A stretch of 64,000 nt of DNA. Origin: Pegoplata infirma. Lineage: Eukaryota > Arthropoda > Insecta > Diptera > Anthomyiidae. Below the pieces are notes generated by a model that saw only the letters and a list, made by a program, of their open reading frames with translations, did not search any database and was not told the DNA's origin. A program made the position numbers and the translations under genes. The stretch is taken from the NCBI GenBank assembly GCA_963921195.1, contig OY992537.1, positions 49,915,943 through 49,979,942 of the forward strand, written 5' to 3'. This document shows positions 1-12,224 of this stretch, piece by piece. Position 1 is the stretch's first letter. Every line of letters begins with the position of its first letter.

Positions 1-359
1 AAAAAAAGGTTTGCCATAGAACTCCAGTGAGCCAAATTTAAAAAAATATATATTGATTTCAATATTAAAGGAAGAGGCGGACAACCGGAACTCGTTTATA
101 CATTGATATTGACATACCAACATATCCATAAACTGATTACGGTAGTACCGCTAAGTTATGTGAGTGTTTCTAAAAAACTGTGTAATGTCAATAAATATTT
201 TAACTCATTATATTTTAACTTTTTTATAAAAACCGGTTAACCGACACAAAAAAACCGGTTTCCCAAATATTCGAAATTTAAAACTATTCGAAACCGGTCG
301 AATTTCTAAAAATGAAAAAACCGGTTAACCGGTTTTCGGTTTCGGTTTTAAATACTCTA
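1..359. mobile_element. Probable right end of a hAT-like element
   Basis: The segment is full of CCGGTT / AACCGG motifs (about 230-350) of the kind seen as subterminal repeats, and stops at TTTTAAATACTCTA (346-359). Read inward from that end it starts TAGAGTATTTAAAACC, resembling the TAGAG-type ends of hAT-like elements elsewhere in this window. The left end would lie before base 1, so the target duplication (expected to match ATAACACT at 360-367) cannot be checked. No coding sequence is visible. Confidence 0.35.
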
Positions 360-362
360 ATA

Positions 363-1102
363 ACACTGTGCTCAAATTTGACACTTTTTTTTAACAAGCT
401 GGGCACCCTACTGGTAAAGTTAATTTGGGTACGCTGAATTCAATGTTGCTAGCCGTTTTTCGGAGTCAGCGTTCGTATTCGCGATATTCGCGATTTAAAA
501 TTTTGATGCTTTAGTACAATAAAAACGATATTTTTAAACTTTTGCGATAACTTTTAAATTTAAAACCATTCAAATCTGTTAAACTAACACAACAAACCAT
601 AATACCGTGAATTTTTTCGCGAAAAAACTTTTTTGTTCGCGAAAAATCTTTAATTTTGTGTAAAAATTATTTTTAAGTAAAAAAAAAATATTTTTTTCAT
701 ATTATTTACTCAATTGCTGAATTTTTATCATCTAAACTCTATTGAATATGTATACAAAAAAAAAAATTATTCGCTGAAATTTTTTTTCGCGAATTTTTTT
801 TCGCGAAATTTATTTTCCAATTTTTTTTATTTTGCTATAAATTTATGAAAATGAGTAGAATACGATACATTACAGACATTTAAAAAAAAAAATCGCAGAT
901 TTTTTTTCTCGCGGAATTTTTTTTATTTTTTTTTTTGCGTAAAAAACCTTTTTTTTGCGAAAAAAACAATGGATTTTGTAAATTTATATTTTGTAGTACC
1001 TAGGCTTTACAATTTTAAATCGCGAATACGAGTGCTAACTTCGAAAAACGGTTAGCACCAGCAGGGTGCCCATCTTGTTAATTTTTGCGACTAGCACAGT
1101 GT
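363..1102. mobile_element. Foldback element, 740 bp
   Basis: The ends are ACACTGTGCT (363-372) and its complement AGCACAGTGT (1093-1102). Inverted similarity continues inward for about 130 bp: GGGCACCCTACTGG against CAGCAGGGTGCCC, and CGTATTCGCGATT against AATCGCGAATACG. The centre is runs of TTCGCGAA and poly-A/T. A motif of the form GGGTACGCTGAATTCAATG is shared with the foldback at 6942-8263, so the two belong to one family. Non-coding; superfamily not assigned. Confidence 0.75.
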
Positions 1103-1119
1103 AATTTATCATGTACAAA

Positions 1120-4075
1120 AATTTCAGAATTTGAGACATTTTTACTTAGGAAAAAGTCTGTAGGCAAGTTCTTAGAATCTGAGAATTTATTTTTGTATAG
1201 AAAAATTCTCATATTTAAAAAAAAAATCTATAGAAAAATTCTTAGATTCTGAAAATGTTTTTCTATGAAGAAAATTAACAGATTCTGAGACACGTGACCT
1301 TAAATTAAGATTTTTTTTCTGCAAAAAATTGTCCTTTTCTATGGAAAACATTAAAGATTCTTCGACATTTTTTCTAAAAAAAATACTTAGATTCTGCGAA
1401 ATTTTTTGTGTAAAAAAATTCTCAGATTCTGAGACATACTTTCTTTAAAAAATTTTTAATATTCTGAGAGAGATTCTGAGACATTTTTTTTAAAGAAAAA
1501 TTCACAAATTCTGAGACATTTTTTTGTAGAAAAACTCTCAGATTCTGAGACAATTTTTCTGTAGGAAAATTTAAAGATTCTGAGACATTTTATTCTTTTG
1601 AAAAATTCTCAGATTCTGCGACATTTTTTATATAGAAAAATTATCAGATTTTGAGACTTTTTTCTATAGAAAAATTATCAGATTTTGAGACTTTTTTCTA
1701 TAAAAAAATTATCAGATTTTGAAACTTTTTTTCTACAGAAAAATTCTAAGATTCTGAGGCATTTTTTCTATAGAAAAATTCTCAGATTCTGAGACATTTT
1801 TTCTACAGAAAAATTCTCAGATTCAGGGACATTTTTTCTATAGAAAAATTCTCGGATTCTGGGACATTTTTTCTATAGAAAAATTCTCAGATTCTGAGAC
1901 ATTTTTTCTATAAAAAATTCTGAGATTCTATGAGATTTTTTCTATATTCTCAGATTCTGACACATTTTTTCTATAGAAAAATTATAAGATTCTGAGAGTT
2001 TTTTTCTATAAAAAAATTCTCAGATTCTGAGACATTTTTTCTATAGAAAAATTTTCAGATTCTGAGAAATTTTTTCTATAGAAAAATTCTCAGATTCTGA
2101 GACATTTTTTCTATAGAAAAATTCTCAGATTCTGAGAAATTTTTTCTATACAAAAATTCTCAAATTCTGAGACATTTTTTCTATAGAAAAATTCTCAGAT
2201 TCTGACACATTTTTTCTATAGAAAAATTCTAAGAAATTTTTTCTATAGAAAAATTCTCAAATTCTGAGACATTTTGTCTATAGAAAAATTCTCAGATTCT
2301 GAGACATTTTTTCTATAGAAAAATTCTCAGATTCTGACACATTTTTTCTATAAAAAATTCTCAGGTTCTGAGGAATTTTTTTTTTATAGAAAACTTCGCA
2401 GATTCTGAGACATTTTTTCTATACAAAAATTCTCAGATTCTGAGACATTTTTTCTACAGAAAAATTCTCAGATTCTAAGACATTTTTCTACAGAAAAATT
2501 CCCAGATTGTGAGACATTTTTTCTATAGAAAATTCTCTGATTCTGAGACATTTTTTCTATAGGAAAATTCTCAGATTCTGAGAGATTTTCTCTATAGAAA
2601 AATTCTCAGATTCACAGACATTTTTTCTATAGAAAAATTCTCCGATTCTGAGGCATTTTTTCTTTATAAAAATTCTCAAATTCTGAGACATTTTTTCTAT
2701 AGATTCCAGATTTTGAGACATTTTTTCTATAGATTCCAGATACTGAGACATTTTTTCTATAGAAAAATTCTCAGATTCTGAGACATTTTTTCTGTAGAAA
2801 AATTTTCAAATTCTAAGACATTTTGTCTATAGAAAAGTTCTCAGATTCTGAGACATTTTTTCTATAGAAAAATTTTCAAATTCTGAGACATTTTTTTTAT
2901 AGAAAAATTCTCAGATTCTGAGACATTTTTTCTACAGAAAAATTCTCAGATTCTGAAACATTTTTTCTATAGAAAAATTCTCAGATTCTGATACATTTTT
3001 TTCTATAGAAAAATCTCCGATTCTGAGACATTTTTTGTATAGAAAAATTCTTATATTCTGACACGTTTTTTCTACAGAAAATTTCTCAGATTCTGAGACA
3101 TTTTTCATGTAGAAAAATTCTCAGATTCTGAGACATTTTTTCTATAGAAAAATTCTCAGATTCTGAGACATTTTTTCTATAGAAAAATTCTCAGATTCTG
3201 AGACATTTTTTCTATAGAAAAATTCTCAGATTCTGAGACATTTTTTCTATAGAAAAATTCTCAGATTCTTAGACATTTTTTCTTTAGAAAAATTCTAAGA
3301 TTCTGATAATTTCTTCCAGATTCTGAGAATTTTTTTTTCGATTGAATACTTCTCAGATTCTGAGACATTTTATCTATAGAAAAATTCTCAGATTCTAAGA
3401 CATTTTTTCTATAGAAAAATTTTTAGTTTCTGAGACATTTTTTTTATAGAAAAATTCTCAGATTCTGAGACATTTTTTCTATAGAAAAATTCTCAGATTC
3501 TGAGTAATTTTTTCTATAGAAAAGTTCTCAGACTCTGTGAAAAATTTGGAAAAATTTTATGATTCTGAGACAATTTTTCTTTAGAAAAATTCTAAGATTC
3601 TGATAATTTCTTCTATTAAAAAATTCTCAGCTTCCGAGACATATTTTCTCAGATTTTGAGACATTTTTTCTATGGAAAAATTCTCAGATTCTGAGACATT
3701 TTTTCTATACAAAAATTCTCAGATTCTGAGACATTCTTTCTATAGAAAAAATCTCAGATTCTGAGACGTTTTTTCTATTGAAAAATTCTCGGATTCTGAG
3801 ACATTTTACAGAAAAATTATCAGATTCTGAGACATTTTTTCTATAGAAAAATTCTCAGAATCTGAGACAATTTTTCTAAAGAAAAATTCTCTGATCCTGA
3901 GACATTTTTTCTATAGAAAAATTCTCAGATTTTGAGACATTTTTTTAATAAAAAAATTCTCAGTTTCTGAGACATCTTTTCTATCGAAAAACTCTCTGCT
4001 TCTAAAACATTTTTTCTCCTAAAAAATTCTCAAATTTTAAGAAATTTTTTTCTACAGAAAATTTTTGAAGAATTT
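1120..4075. repeat. 35-bp AT-rich satellite array, about 80 units
   Basis: Tandem units of 35 bp read roughly GAAAAATTCTCAG, ATTCTGAGACATTTTTT, CTATA. Each unit holds two palindromes: CTCAGATTCTGAG and TTTTTCTATAGAAAAA. Units are degenerate at both edges and nearly identical at about 3105-3290, a gradient typical of unequal exchange acting most strongly in the middle. One frame happens to stay open across several units on the minus strand (2557-2751), giving a repetitive SQNLESIEK-type peptide. This is a by-product of the repeat, not a gene. Confidence 0.95.
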
Positions 4076-4102
4076 AAAAATGTTTATTATTTTTTATTGT
4101 TA

Positions 4103-4384
4103 CCCTAGTAAAAATGATTTTGTATATATTCATGTATAAATTAATAGAAATATATCTAATTTTATAATATTATATAAACTATTACTCAGATAAGACCAAA
4201 ATTCGTATCAAATTTTATAAAATTTTATCTGTAGTTATATCAAATTTTATATTATTTGATACGAATTTTGGTCTTATCTGATTGATTTTTTATATAATTA
4301 AATATAATAAGATCTAAATATGTATAAAATGATATATTTGTATCGATTTATACATGACTATATACGAAATCATTTTTACTAGGG
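4103..4384. mobile_element. Mariner-type MITE, 282 bp
   Basis: Terminal inverted repeats CCCTAGTAAAAATGATTT and AAATCATTTTTACTAGGG are perfect over 18 bp and flanked by TA on both sides (4101-4102, 4385-4386), as expected for Tc1/mariner insertion. A second internal inverted repeat pairs TCAGATAAGACCAAAATTCG (about 4185) with its complement (about 4262-4281). No coding capacity, so it is non-autonomous. Confidence 0.85.
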
Positions 4385-4386
4385 TA

Positions 4387-4885
4387 TAAAAAATTTTCAC
4401 TTTCGGTCGTTTTTGTTTTTTCCACAACCATTCATTCATTCTTATACCTCATGGTTAGTTAAAATATGAATTTGAAAAATTCAAAGGATTAATATGAACT
4501 CATTTGCAAATCGTTTGCACTCACACACTAACACTCACTCACATGCATAAAGATAAAAAAAATGCATATATGTACAACAAGAATCAGAGTTTTAAACAAC
4601 AACTCGTTGTAAAAATTCCATTCCAAAACAATATGAACACAAATTCTACATACCAAAACGATAAATGAATGAAGGCAAGTAATAAAAGTAGCTGTAGTGG
4701 TGGTGGTGGTGGCAATAGTATACTACTACTAAAGTATAAAACACACACGCATTTGTAAGTATTTAAGTGTGAGTGTATAGAGTGTAGTTTAACATGACGA
4801 ACTGTCAGTGGCCAAGAAAACAAAAAAACACTCACACAATTCATACTTTCAAAAAATAAAATGATCTTTCCTCTCATCATACACA
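4387..4885. other. AT-rich spacer with simple repeats
   Basis: No gene seen. It holds CTCAC-rich stretches (about 4520-4545 and 4740-4840) and a short (GGT)n run near 4697-4715. A 100-codon open frame on the minus strand (4584-4886) is driven by the (GGT)n and AT-rich runs, translating to proline and leucine homopolymers. I do not call it a gene. Confidence 0.5.
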
Positions 4886-4887
4886 TA

Positions 4888-5549
4888 CAATGCCCGCCAA
4901 AAATCTACGTACGACTACATAGTAGATGTAATTCGTTAACAACAAAGTTAAAAATAATAGACCTCTTTAGTATCGAACAAGTATTTTTCTAAACAGTGCT
5001 ACTTGGGTAATTTATCAGGCTTTTACTTAAGCTTAATGGCGTCCAGATTAAATAAATTTTAAATGTACTATGAGGGTTGAAATGGAAATTGAAATTATTG
5101 AAAGACCTTTTTGTATAAAGTTTTTTAAAAATATTTTTAGTCGATTTTTTTAAAGCCAAGTTATTTAAAATTTAAAAAATGGTCCAACAGTTTGTATTAA
5201 GTTTTATCAACAAGTTTTTCCAACGACTTAAAGAAAAATTTATTTTTTTAAAAAACAGTTGAGAAATCTAAATTTTTTTGACCTCCAATTCTTTTGACCA
5301 CCAATTTTTTGTAAACATAGAAAATATTTAACTATTTTTATATCTCATTCAATTTCCATTTCGACCCTCGTAGCACATTTAATATTAACTAAATCTGGAC
5401 GCCATTGAACTTAAATTAAAGCTTGATACATTTCCAACACAGCACTTTGTACAAAAATACTTATTTAATAATAATTATATCTATTTTTTTAATTTTGTCG
5501 ACTAATTACATCTACTATAAAGTCGTATGCAGACTTTTGACGGCCACTG
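4888..5549. mobile_element. Tc1-like foldback element, 662 bp
   Basis: Left end CAATGCCCGCCAAAAATCT matches the complement of the right end, CAGTGGCCGTCAAAAGTCT, with TA flanking both sides (4886-4887, 5550-5551). The arms are inverted copies over about 250 bp, e.g. AATGGCGTCCAGATT against AATCTGGACGCCATT, and GAGGGTTGAAATGGAAATTG against its complement with two changes. CAGTG ends plus a TA duplication fit Tc1/mariner. A longer relative lies at 50288-51707. Non-coding. Confidence 0.8.
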
Positions 5550-5551
5550 TA

Positions 5552-6500
5552 TGAAGAGTTAAAGGATTAACTCCCACTATCATACATACACACATATGCG
5601 AAACATCTGTATTATTGTTAGTTAAAATATGTTGGTATTGTTTCATTTTTTTGCAATGCAGCGACGTTTTCTTTTTTTCGTTTGTTTTTACTTCTTCTCT
5701 CAATTCATTTTGTAGCTTTATTGCCAGTTTTATATTTTTCATGGTTGTAGATGTTTAAAATGTGTAATTGTGTATGTGTTGCACTTCCTGTTTCATAGTG
5801 AACAACAATGTTGATGATGACGTTGATTTTTCGTTGATACTCTATATGAATGACTGAATTGTATTTACTCTGCCTGTATGGCGAACACAAATTGTTGTAG
5901 GAATATGTCTGCTTTATTTGGTTCAACTATGAAGAAATATTTCATTTTCAATTTAACAAAAAATTCTTTATTTTTTGGTCAAAACATGTTTTACATGGAA
6001 TTTCATCAGAGTTTCATTTTGTTTTTGTTTTCTTTTTTTTTGTATTATTTCATCACTCGTACAACGGAGAGATACCAAAAATTATGTTGTTCAGTGTATG
6101 ATGATAGTGAGGAATTGTTAAAGGGACCAACTCAAATAAAAATGAATTTTCAAAAAATTTGAATACTAAATATATGGAAAATCGTATCCGATTAGTAGAA
6201 TTTTTTGTCTGAAAAACTTATACCGTTCGGACAATTACAGTACTCCACAAAAATCTAAATCAATTTTTGTACAGAATTCTACAATACATTTTCTAAAGAA
6301 CTTTGGCCCCCTAAATGCAAAATGAAATCTGACATATTCGGAAACACGTGTCGACTAACATAAGTCTTGCAAAAATGTCCAACATAAATAAATTTAAAAC
6401 AGAAAAATTATTTTCATAAAAATTATTCTATGAGAATGTCATAGTTTTAATTAGTAAAGGAAATAATGACCTCGAGCTTGAATAAACCTTTTAAAAATAT
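5552..6500. other. AT-rich stretch without supported gene
   Basis: No coding signal is convincing. Open frames at 5515-5742 (-), 5705-5926 (-) and 5878-6162 (+) overlap in opposite directions, are dominated by AT-rich codons and show no recognised motif. The part at about 6355-6440 (AAGTCTTGCA... AATAAATTTAAAACAGAAAA) recurs at about 47130-47190, so at least this portion is dispersed repeat. Confidence 0.5.
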
Positions 6501-6502
6501 GT

Positions 6503-6730
6503 ACACAGAGAGAACAGTTTAGTTGTGCCAGCCGAATTTAGAGCCAACTGCATAGTTTAATAACAACAACTGAAATTTTCGGTTGCCATAACCAAAATTT
6601 GTTTTGAAAATTTAACTTCTGTTGGTCCAAATAAATTTCGGTAATCGCAACCGAAAATTTCAGTTGTTGTAATTAAACCATGCAGTTGGCTCTTAATTCG
6701 GCTGGCACAATTAAACTGTTTTTTCTGTGT
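6503..6730. mobile_element. Palindromic MITE, 228 bp (copy 1)
   Basis: Almost the whole element is an inverted repeat: GTGCCAGCCGAATTTAGAGC and CAACTGAAATTTTCGGTTG on the left face GGCTCTTAATTCGGCTGGCA and CAACCGAAAATTTCAGTTG on the right. Outer ends are ACACAGAGAGAA and TTTTTTCTGTGT, followed by ATGT on each side as a possible 4-bp duplication. A second copy, with a truncated left end, is at 32017-32226. Non-coding. Confidence 0.85.
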
Positions 6731-6734
6731 ATGT

Positions 6735-8350
6735 ATATTTTTTTAAGTTTTCAAAAATCAAAAACTTTGATCGATGGGCGGATTAATTTAATTCGGTTGT
6801 CATCAAATTTGTACTACACAAAAAAAAATAATCTTGTACAAATACCAAAAAACTTTCGTAAACAAATTTTTTGCTACCTCCTATTTCACGAGAGTTCCTA
6901 GAAAAAATTATAAATAAAAAATCTTCTAAAATTACAAACAACACAGCGTGACAAAATCTTGGATGTTAAAAGTAACCTGACATTTGACCATAAATTTTAT
7001 ATATTTCGGGCATGCTGAATGCAATGGTGCAAACCATTTTTAAATCTAAGGTACAGTTTTTTCACGAAATGTCTTCAAAGATTTTCACGTCCGCGTGAAC
7101 TTTTTGAAATAAAAAAGTTTTTGTATGCAAAAAAGTCGCTCTTTTGCAATTGAAATTGAAGGACTATAACTGTAGCTAAATTTTAAGTACCATATCCGCT
7201 ATCAAATGTTTTAAATTCAAGTGACATTTCGCGTTTTATCCCGTTTTTCCAATTTTTTAGCATTTTCGCGATTTTAAATGCTTAAGTAAATACCGACCAA
7301 AACAACCGCTTCAGATAAGTTTAGATGCACCAAATGGGATATATTTCTATGAAAATACGTTTCAACTATCAAGCGCATCACTCCAAAAATGAGCGATTAG
7401 TCAAAATCTCTCTATGACTGCATCACTTTCCAAGATGACCACAAGGTCCAGCTTTTGACATACTATGTTAAATCCTCAAAAAAGTAATTGTGTCAAATTT
7501 CAAACAAAAATGTTTTCAACTTCAAAAGTTATTGTAGAAAAACTTTTATTTCACCTTACTAAATTAAATTATTAAGTTTTAATTACAAAAACAAAAGGAA
7601 AACATTTTACTAAATACTACTAATTTAAATAAAACACTTGTTTAATATAATTTAGTAGGGCGAAATAAATGTTTTTTTATTAAAACTTTTTAAGATGAAA
7701 ACATTTTTGTTTGAAATTTGGCACAAATACTTTTTTGAGGTTTTTACACAATATATCAAAATCTGGACCTTGTGGTCCTGTTGGAAAGTGATGCTGTCAT
7801 AGAGAAATTTTGACAAATCGCGCAATTTTAGTGCTATGCGATTGATAAATGAAAAATATTTTAATGGGAATATATTTCCTTTGGTGCAAATATACTAAGC
7901 TGAAACGGTTGTTTAGGTCGGAATTTATTTAGGCATTTAAAATCGCGAAAATGCTAAAAAATGAGAAAAAATGGGATAAAACGCGAAACACTGTTAAAGT
8001 TTTAAACTTTTAGTAGCGGAATTTGTAGTTAAAATGTAGTTACAGATATAATCCTTTAATTTCAACTATAAAAGACCGACTTTTTCGCACACAAAATATT
8101 TTTTATTCAAAAAACTTCACGGGGACGTGAAACACTTTGACGACGTTTTGCGAAAAAACTGTACCTTAGATTTCAAAATGGCTTGGACCATTGGAATCAG
8201 CATGCCCGAATTATGTAAAATTGATGGTCAAAACCCAGGTTACTTTTTCACCGTCACACAGTGCAATTTACAAGCTTTTTACCAATAGAATTGTAAATTT
8301 TTTGACGCGATAAAAATTACAAGGACTTCTCGCAACCGAAATCCATTTTT
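6735..8350. repeat. Dispersed repeat split by a foldback insertion
   Basis: The left piece (6735-6941) contains TTGATCGATGGGCGGATTAA and GCTACCTCCTATTTCACGAG. The right piece (8264-8345) continues with AATTTACAAGC, TTTTTACCAATAGAATTG and TTTTTGACGCGATAAAAATT. The same phrases occur, uninterrupted or split by other insertions, in the elements at 45914-46370 and 49131-51872. The foldback at 6942-8263 therefore landed inside an older copy of that family. Confidence 0.55.
6942..8263. mobile_element. Long foldback element, 1.3 kb
   Basis: Two arms of about 640 bp are inverted copies meeting near 7600. Ends are CACAGCGTGAC (6942) and GTCACACAGTG (8253-8263). Inside, TTCGGGCATGCTGAATGCAA faces GGAATCAGCATGCCCGAATT, and TTACTAAATTAAATTAT faces ATAATTTAGTAGGGCG around the centre. 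It shares its subterminal GGGCATGCTGAATGCAATG motif with the element at 363-1102. No open frame of note, so it is a non-autonomous foldback whose transcript would fold into a long hairpin. Confidence 0.85.
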
Positions 8351-8570
8351 TTAGTAAAATATTTTAAAATTTGTGTTTTGAATATCTTTTTTCCATCGAT
8401 TGGTCTTAGTTGGTCCCATCACATAAAATATGACTAACTGTCCCCATCAGATTATAATGTTGTTGTTTTCACTATTTTTCTTGTTTCGTTTGATTATGGT
8501 ATTTATTTATACATTTCATGTTCAATATCTCTACAACAGTAGATATGCTACAGAATCCTAGAATACACAG

Positions 8571-10650
8571 TAGGGTGCTCCAAAAAAATGAAGTTGTTAA
8601 ATATTGGCCGTAACTCCCCCTAGAAATATGCATTTGGGTGTAAAAATATGTTTTGCAAAATTATAGGGTAGTCGGATGTGGGTAAGGCGTGCCGCATCGG
8701 TCCTGAAGTTTGAAAAACGGATTACGAGGGGAAAATATGACTTTTTTTTCATTTTCTCAATTTTTTTGATATTTGAAGTAAAGTTTGAATCCAAATGGTC
8801 ACTGAATTTTGATAAAGAGTTAATTGTCTATCAAATAAGGTATTAAAAATTAAAATCGATAAAAATTAGGCAAGTTTTTACAACTTCCTCCGGCAACTAA
8901 CGTGTGGCAGACCACTTGATCAAGGAATTCGAGCCCCATTTTTGAAATTTATTGAAATTATCTACTGTAATAAAATTTTTTTATTCTTCAAGCTTCAATT
9001 TCCTAAGATGATGAGTATTTATCATATTGTTCTTTCCTAACTTGTTTTAATTTTATGCTAAAAAGGTCTGAATTTTTAAGCACGGTTTTCAAATCTCCAA
9101 TTTTAAATTTTTATTTTTTTTGTTAAAGAAATTTTAAAAAATCTACTATTGGAGTTTAAGGATTTGTTAAGCACATATAAAGGAATAAAGACCCCAAAAA
9201 CTGTAGGCTTTGCTGTTTTCATTTGGCTATTACAGTTATGTAATTTCGGCGGATTTCGGGAAAGTAGTGATTTTTGGCCCTTTTTTAGCTTTTATGTATT
9301 TTTTTTTTGTTTTTTTTGCAAACTTCATATGTTTTGGACCGAATTATATCAACACGAGATAGAATACTTCAATTCGCAAATTTAGGGCAAAAATGGGAAA
9401 TTAAAAATTGCCCCAACTAAAAGTCAAAGGTCAAATTTTAGAAGATTTTGAATTTTTAAACATTAACAGATTTTCTGAGTGGAAATATATGAAACTACTT
9501 GATGTCATTTTAAAAGGTCTTAACATATGTATTTTTATTTAAATTCAGAATATTAACCCTTTAGTGATGGTGGGGTCTATTCGACCCTTTGAACAAAATA
9601 CACTTACATTATCTCCATTAAATTAAGAAAATTATAGGCCCCAACAGCACTTAGGGGTTAAATTTCTAAATTTTAATTATTTGACATTTAGTTTAGACCA
9701 ATTAAAATAACATAAAGTAGATTCAGCAAAATCCGCCCAGCAAATCTGTTATTGTTTAAAAATTCAAAATTTTCTAAAATTTGACCTTTGACCCTTAACA
9801 GGGGCAATTTTTTATATCTCAATTTCGCCCTAATTTTGCGAATTGAAGTATTCGATCTCGTGATGATATAATTCGGTCCAAAACATATCAAGTTTGTAAA
9901 AAAAAACCAAAAAAAATAAATAAAAGCTAAAAAAGGGCCAAAAATCACAACTTTCCCGAAATCCGCCGAAATTACATCACTGTAATAGCCAAATGAAAAC
10001 AGCAAACCCTACAATTTTTGGGGTTTTTATTCTTTTATATGTGCTTAACAAATCCTTAAACTCCAATAGCCGATTTTTTAAAATTTCTTTAACAAAAAAA
10101 ATAAAAATTTAAAATTGGAGATTTGAAAATAGTGTTGAAAAATTCAGACCACTTTAGCATTTATTTAAAACAAGTCAACAAAACGCAATATGAAAAATAT
10201 GTATCTCCTTAGTACATTGGGACTTGAAGAATAAAAAAATGTTTTTACAGTAGATAATTTCAATAAATTTCAAAAATGGGGCTCGAATTACTTGATTAAG
10301 TGGTCTGACACACGTTAGTTGCCTGGAGAAGTTGTAATAACTTGGCTGATTTTTAACCGATTTTAATTTTTAATACCTTATTAGATAGGCAATTAGCTCT
10401 AAATCACAATTCAGTAATCATTTGAATTCAAACTTAACTCAAAATACCAAAAAAAATTGAGAAAATCACAAAAAAGTCATATTTTCCCCTTGTAAGTAAT
10501 CCGTTTTTCAAACTTCAGGGCCGATGCGGCACACCTTACCCACATCCGATTACCCTATAATTTTGCAAAACATATTTTTACACCCAAATGCATATTTCTA
10601 GGGGGAGTTACGGCCAATATTTAACAACTTAATTTTTTTGGAGCACCCTA
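8571..10650. mobile_element. hAT-like foldback, 2.08 kb, 8-bp target duplication
   Basis: Ends are TAGGGTGCTCCAAAAAAA and TTTTTTTGGAGCACCCTA. The flanking octamer ATACACAG is repeated exactly at 8563-8570 and 10651-10658, pointing to a hAT-type transposase. Arms of about 970 bp are inverted copies (e.g. CGGATGTGGGTAAGGCGTGC against its near-complement at about 10525), separated by a centre of about 120 bp near 9545-9665. Short open frames at 9149-9385 (+) and 9688-10005 (-) are mirror images of the arm sequence and not genes. The arm sequence recurs in the centre of 57031-59058. Confidence 0.85.
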
Positions 10651-10659
10651 ATACACAGT

Positions 10660-11340
10660 TATGCCAGTGTACAAAATTTGTATGTATGGAATTTTTGTCC
10701 ATATTTCTGTATCCTTCACTCTGTACATTTATGGTTATAACATGAGGTAATGAAGCAGAATTACCACAAATAACAGATGTGGCAAAAAATAATACCATTG
10801 AATTTTTTAAGGAGATAGACGATTTTACATTTAGAAAAAAATAGTTGTATGAGAAAGAGAATTAACAAAAATGTAAAAAAAAATTAAAAAAAATATAATT
10901 TTTTACACTAAAATCAAAGAGGAATGTTTAACTGAATTATTTGCCAATAATAGCTAACTTTCGTGAAAATGTGAGGTAGAGGGTTTTGAGTATAAGCCCA
11001 CGATATGTGAGTTATGTTTAAATTTTTAAACATATTCTTTTTTGGTTATTACAGCTACATACTGTATTTTGAATGTGTATCAAATAAATCTGATAATATT
11101 AAACATTTAAAAAATCCACCTGCAGTGCTATTTTTTTGACCACCACTGTTAATACATGTTCATATTCAGAGTTATCACAGCAACATTGTATGAAACACCA
11201 GAGTGATAAAAAGTAGAAAAACGAGGTGAGGGCAATACTGAACAAAAAAAATAATCATGAATGCAATACTACTACTACTAACACACGAAATGTCAAACAT
11301 ATTTTGTTATTGTATTGTAGAATGGATGCAGCAATAGGGT
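10660..11340. other. AT-rich stretch without supported gene
   Basis: I see no gene, RNA or clear element boundary. A minus-strand frame at 10598-10798 straddles the right edge of the preceding foldback and its duplicated octamer, so it cannot be an intact gene. Homopolymer A/T runs and short TACTACTAC-type repeats (about 11265) are present. Confidence 0.45.
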
Positions 11341-11344
11341 GGCA

Positions 11345-11878
11345 TTTTTTTTCTTCAACTTTTGATTTTGAAATCGGTCCAGTAGTTCTAAAGTTATGAG
11401 CAAAAGACTGAATTTCGGCAAGGGTTTTTCGTGAATTTACGAGATAAAAAACACGCTAACTTTCGAAAGGCAATTCTAAGGACGCCGAAGCTTGACATAT
11501 ATATTTGTCATTCCCCTGGCCTGGTTTGTTTTGAATTTCAGGCAGATCGGTCAAAAGTTATTAGCAAAACCGTGAATTTCAGATTAGCTTCACCTTAAAC
11601 ATGTTTTAAAAATATTGGACAGTCACAAAAATATTTTACAACGTATTTTTGCCACTCAAAAATATTTTTACACTAAAAAAAAAAATACAATCGAAAGGAT
11701 TTTACACTCAAAAAAATTTTACACTCAAAAAAAAAATTTTGTAAAAATTACAAAATAAAATATTTCAAATCAAAAATGTTATTTTTTCACGTTAGAAAAT
11801 TTACTTTCACTTAAAAGGGAATTGTGGAGGTTATTCATAGATTCGGCCAAGTCGAATTTAACTTTTCTACTTGTTTTT
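11345..11878 (-). repeat. Fly dispersed repeat, minus-strand partial copy
   Basis: Read on the minus strand, the segment begins with the module AACAAGTAGAAAAGTTAAAT, TCGACTTGGCCGAATC, ATGAATAACCTCCACAATTC (11878 down to about 11818). It continues with repeated TACACTCAAAAAAA phrases, then CATAACTTTAGAACTACTGG and CTTTCGAAAGTTAGCGTG. This order matches the fuller plus-strand copy at 22897-24012. The GGAGGGTATAAAAA end is missing. Non-coding. Confidence 0.7.
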
Positions 11879-11879
11879 C

Positions 11880-12224
11880 TTTTAAATTTCTTGAACGTAG
11901 GAAAAAAACGTAATTTTTGGAATTTTGTTTACGAATTTTTAATGCCGATATCTCGAAAACCGCTTGATCGATTCGTACTATTCACGCCAAAATTTGTTTG
12001 TATTTTCCGAGGATATTAATACCCTCAAAAATGTACAAAAAATTAAAAAAAAAAAAAAATTCGCGGAAAAAAAATTTTGGTGAACAAAATTCGGAGAATA
12101 TTTATATATTTTTTTTAATATTTTTGTATTTGTTTTAATACCCTTCTGTTTCCATTTCTTTTCACATATTTCAACCAGTAGCCAAGTTTAAGTGATATCT
12201 GTGTAATAATTTGGACATCATTGC
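11880..12224. repeat. Fragments of the composite dispersed repeat
   Basis: The segment contains GCCGATATCTCGAAAACCGC (about 11941) and TTTCACATATTTCAACCAGT (about 12160), both recurrent phrases of the composite repeat seen near 24740, 26890, 35680, 44930 and 63340. Open frames at 11822-12019 (+) and 12115-12300 (-) lie in repeat sequence and have no family resemblance. Confidence 0.5.

Noticed and set aside
2557..2751. Minus-strand open frame with repeated SQNLESIEK peptide
   Set aside because: It is a translation of the 35-bp satellite; 35 is not a multiple of three, so the frame survives only over a few drifted units.
4584..4886. Minus-strand 100-codon open frame
   Set aside because: Proline and leucine runs come from the (GGT)n and AT-rich simple repeats; no domain, and it ends at the Tc1-like element boundary.
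5878..6162. Plus-strand 94-codon open frame
   Set aside because: Very rich in F, N, K and I from AT-rich DNA, overlaps minus-strand frames, no motif or neighbouring exon signal.
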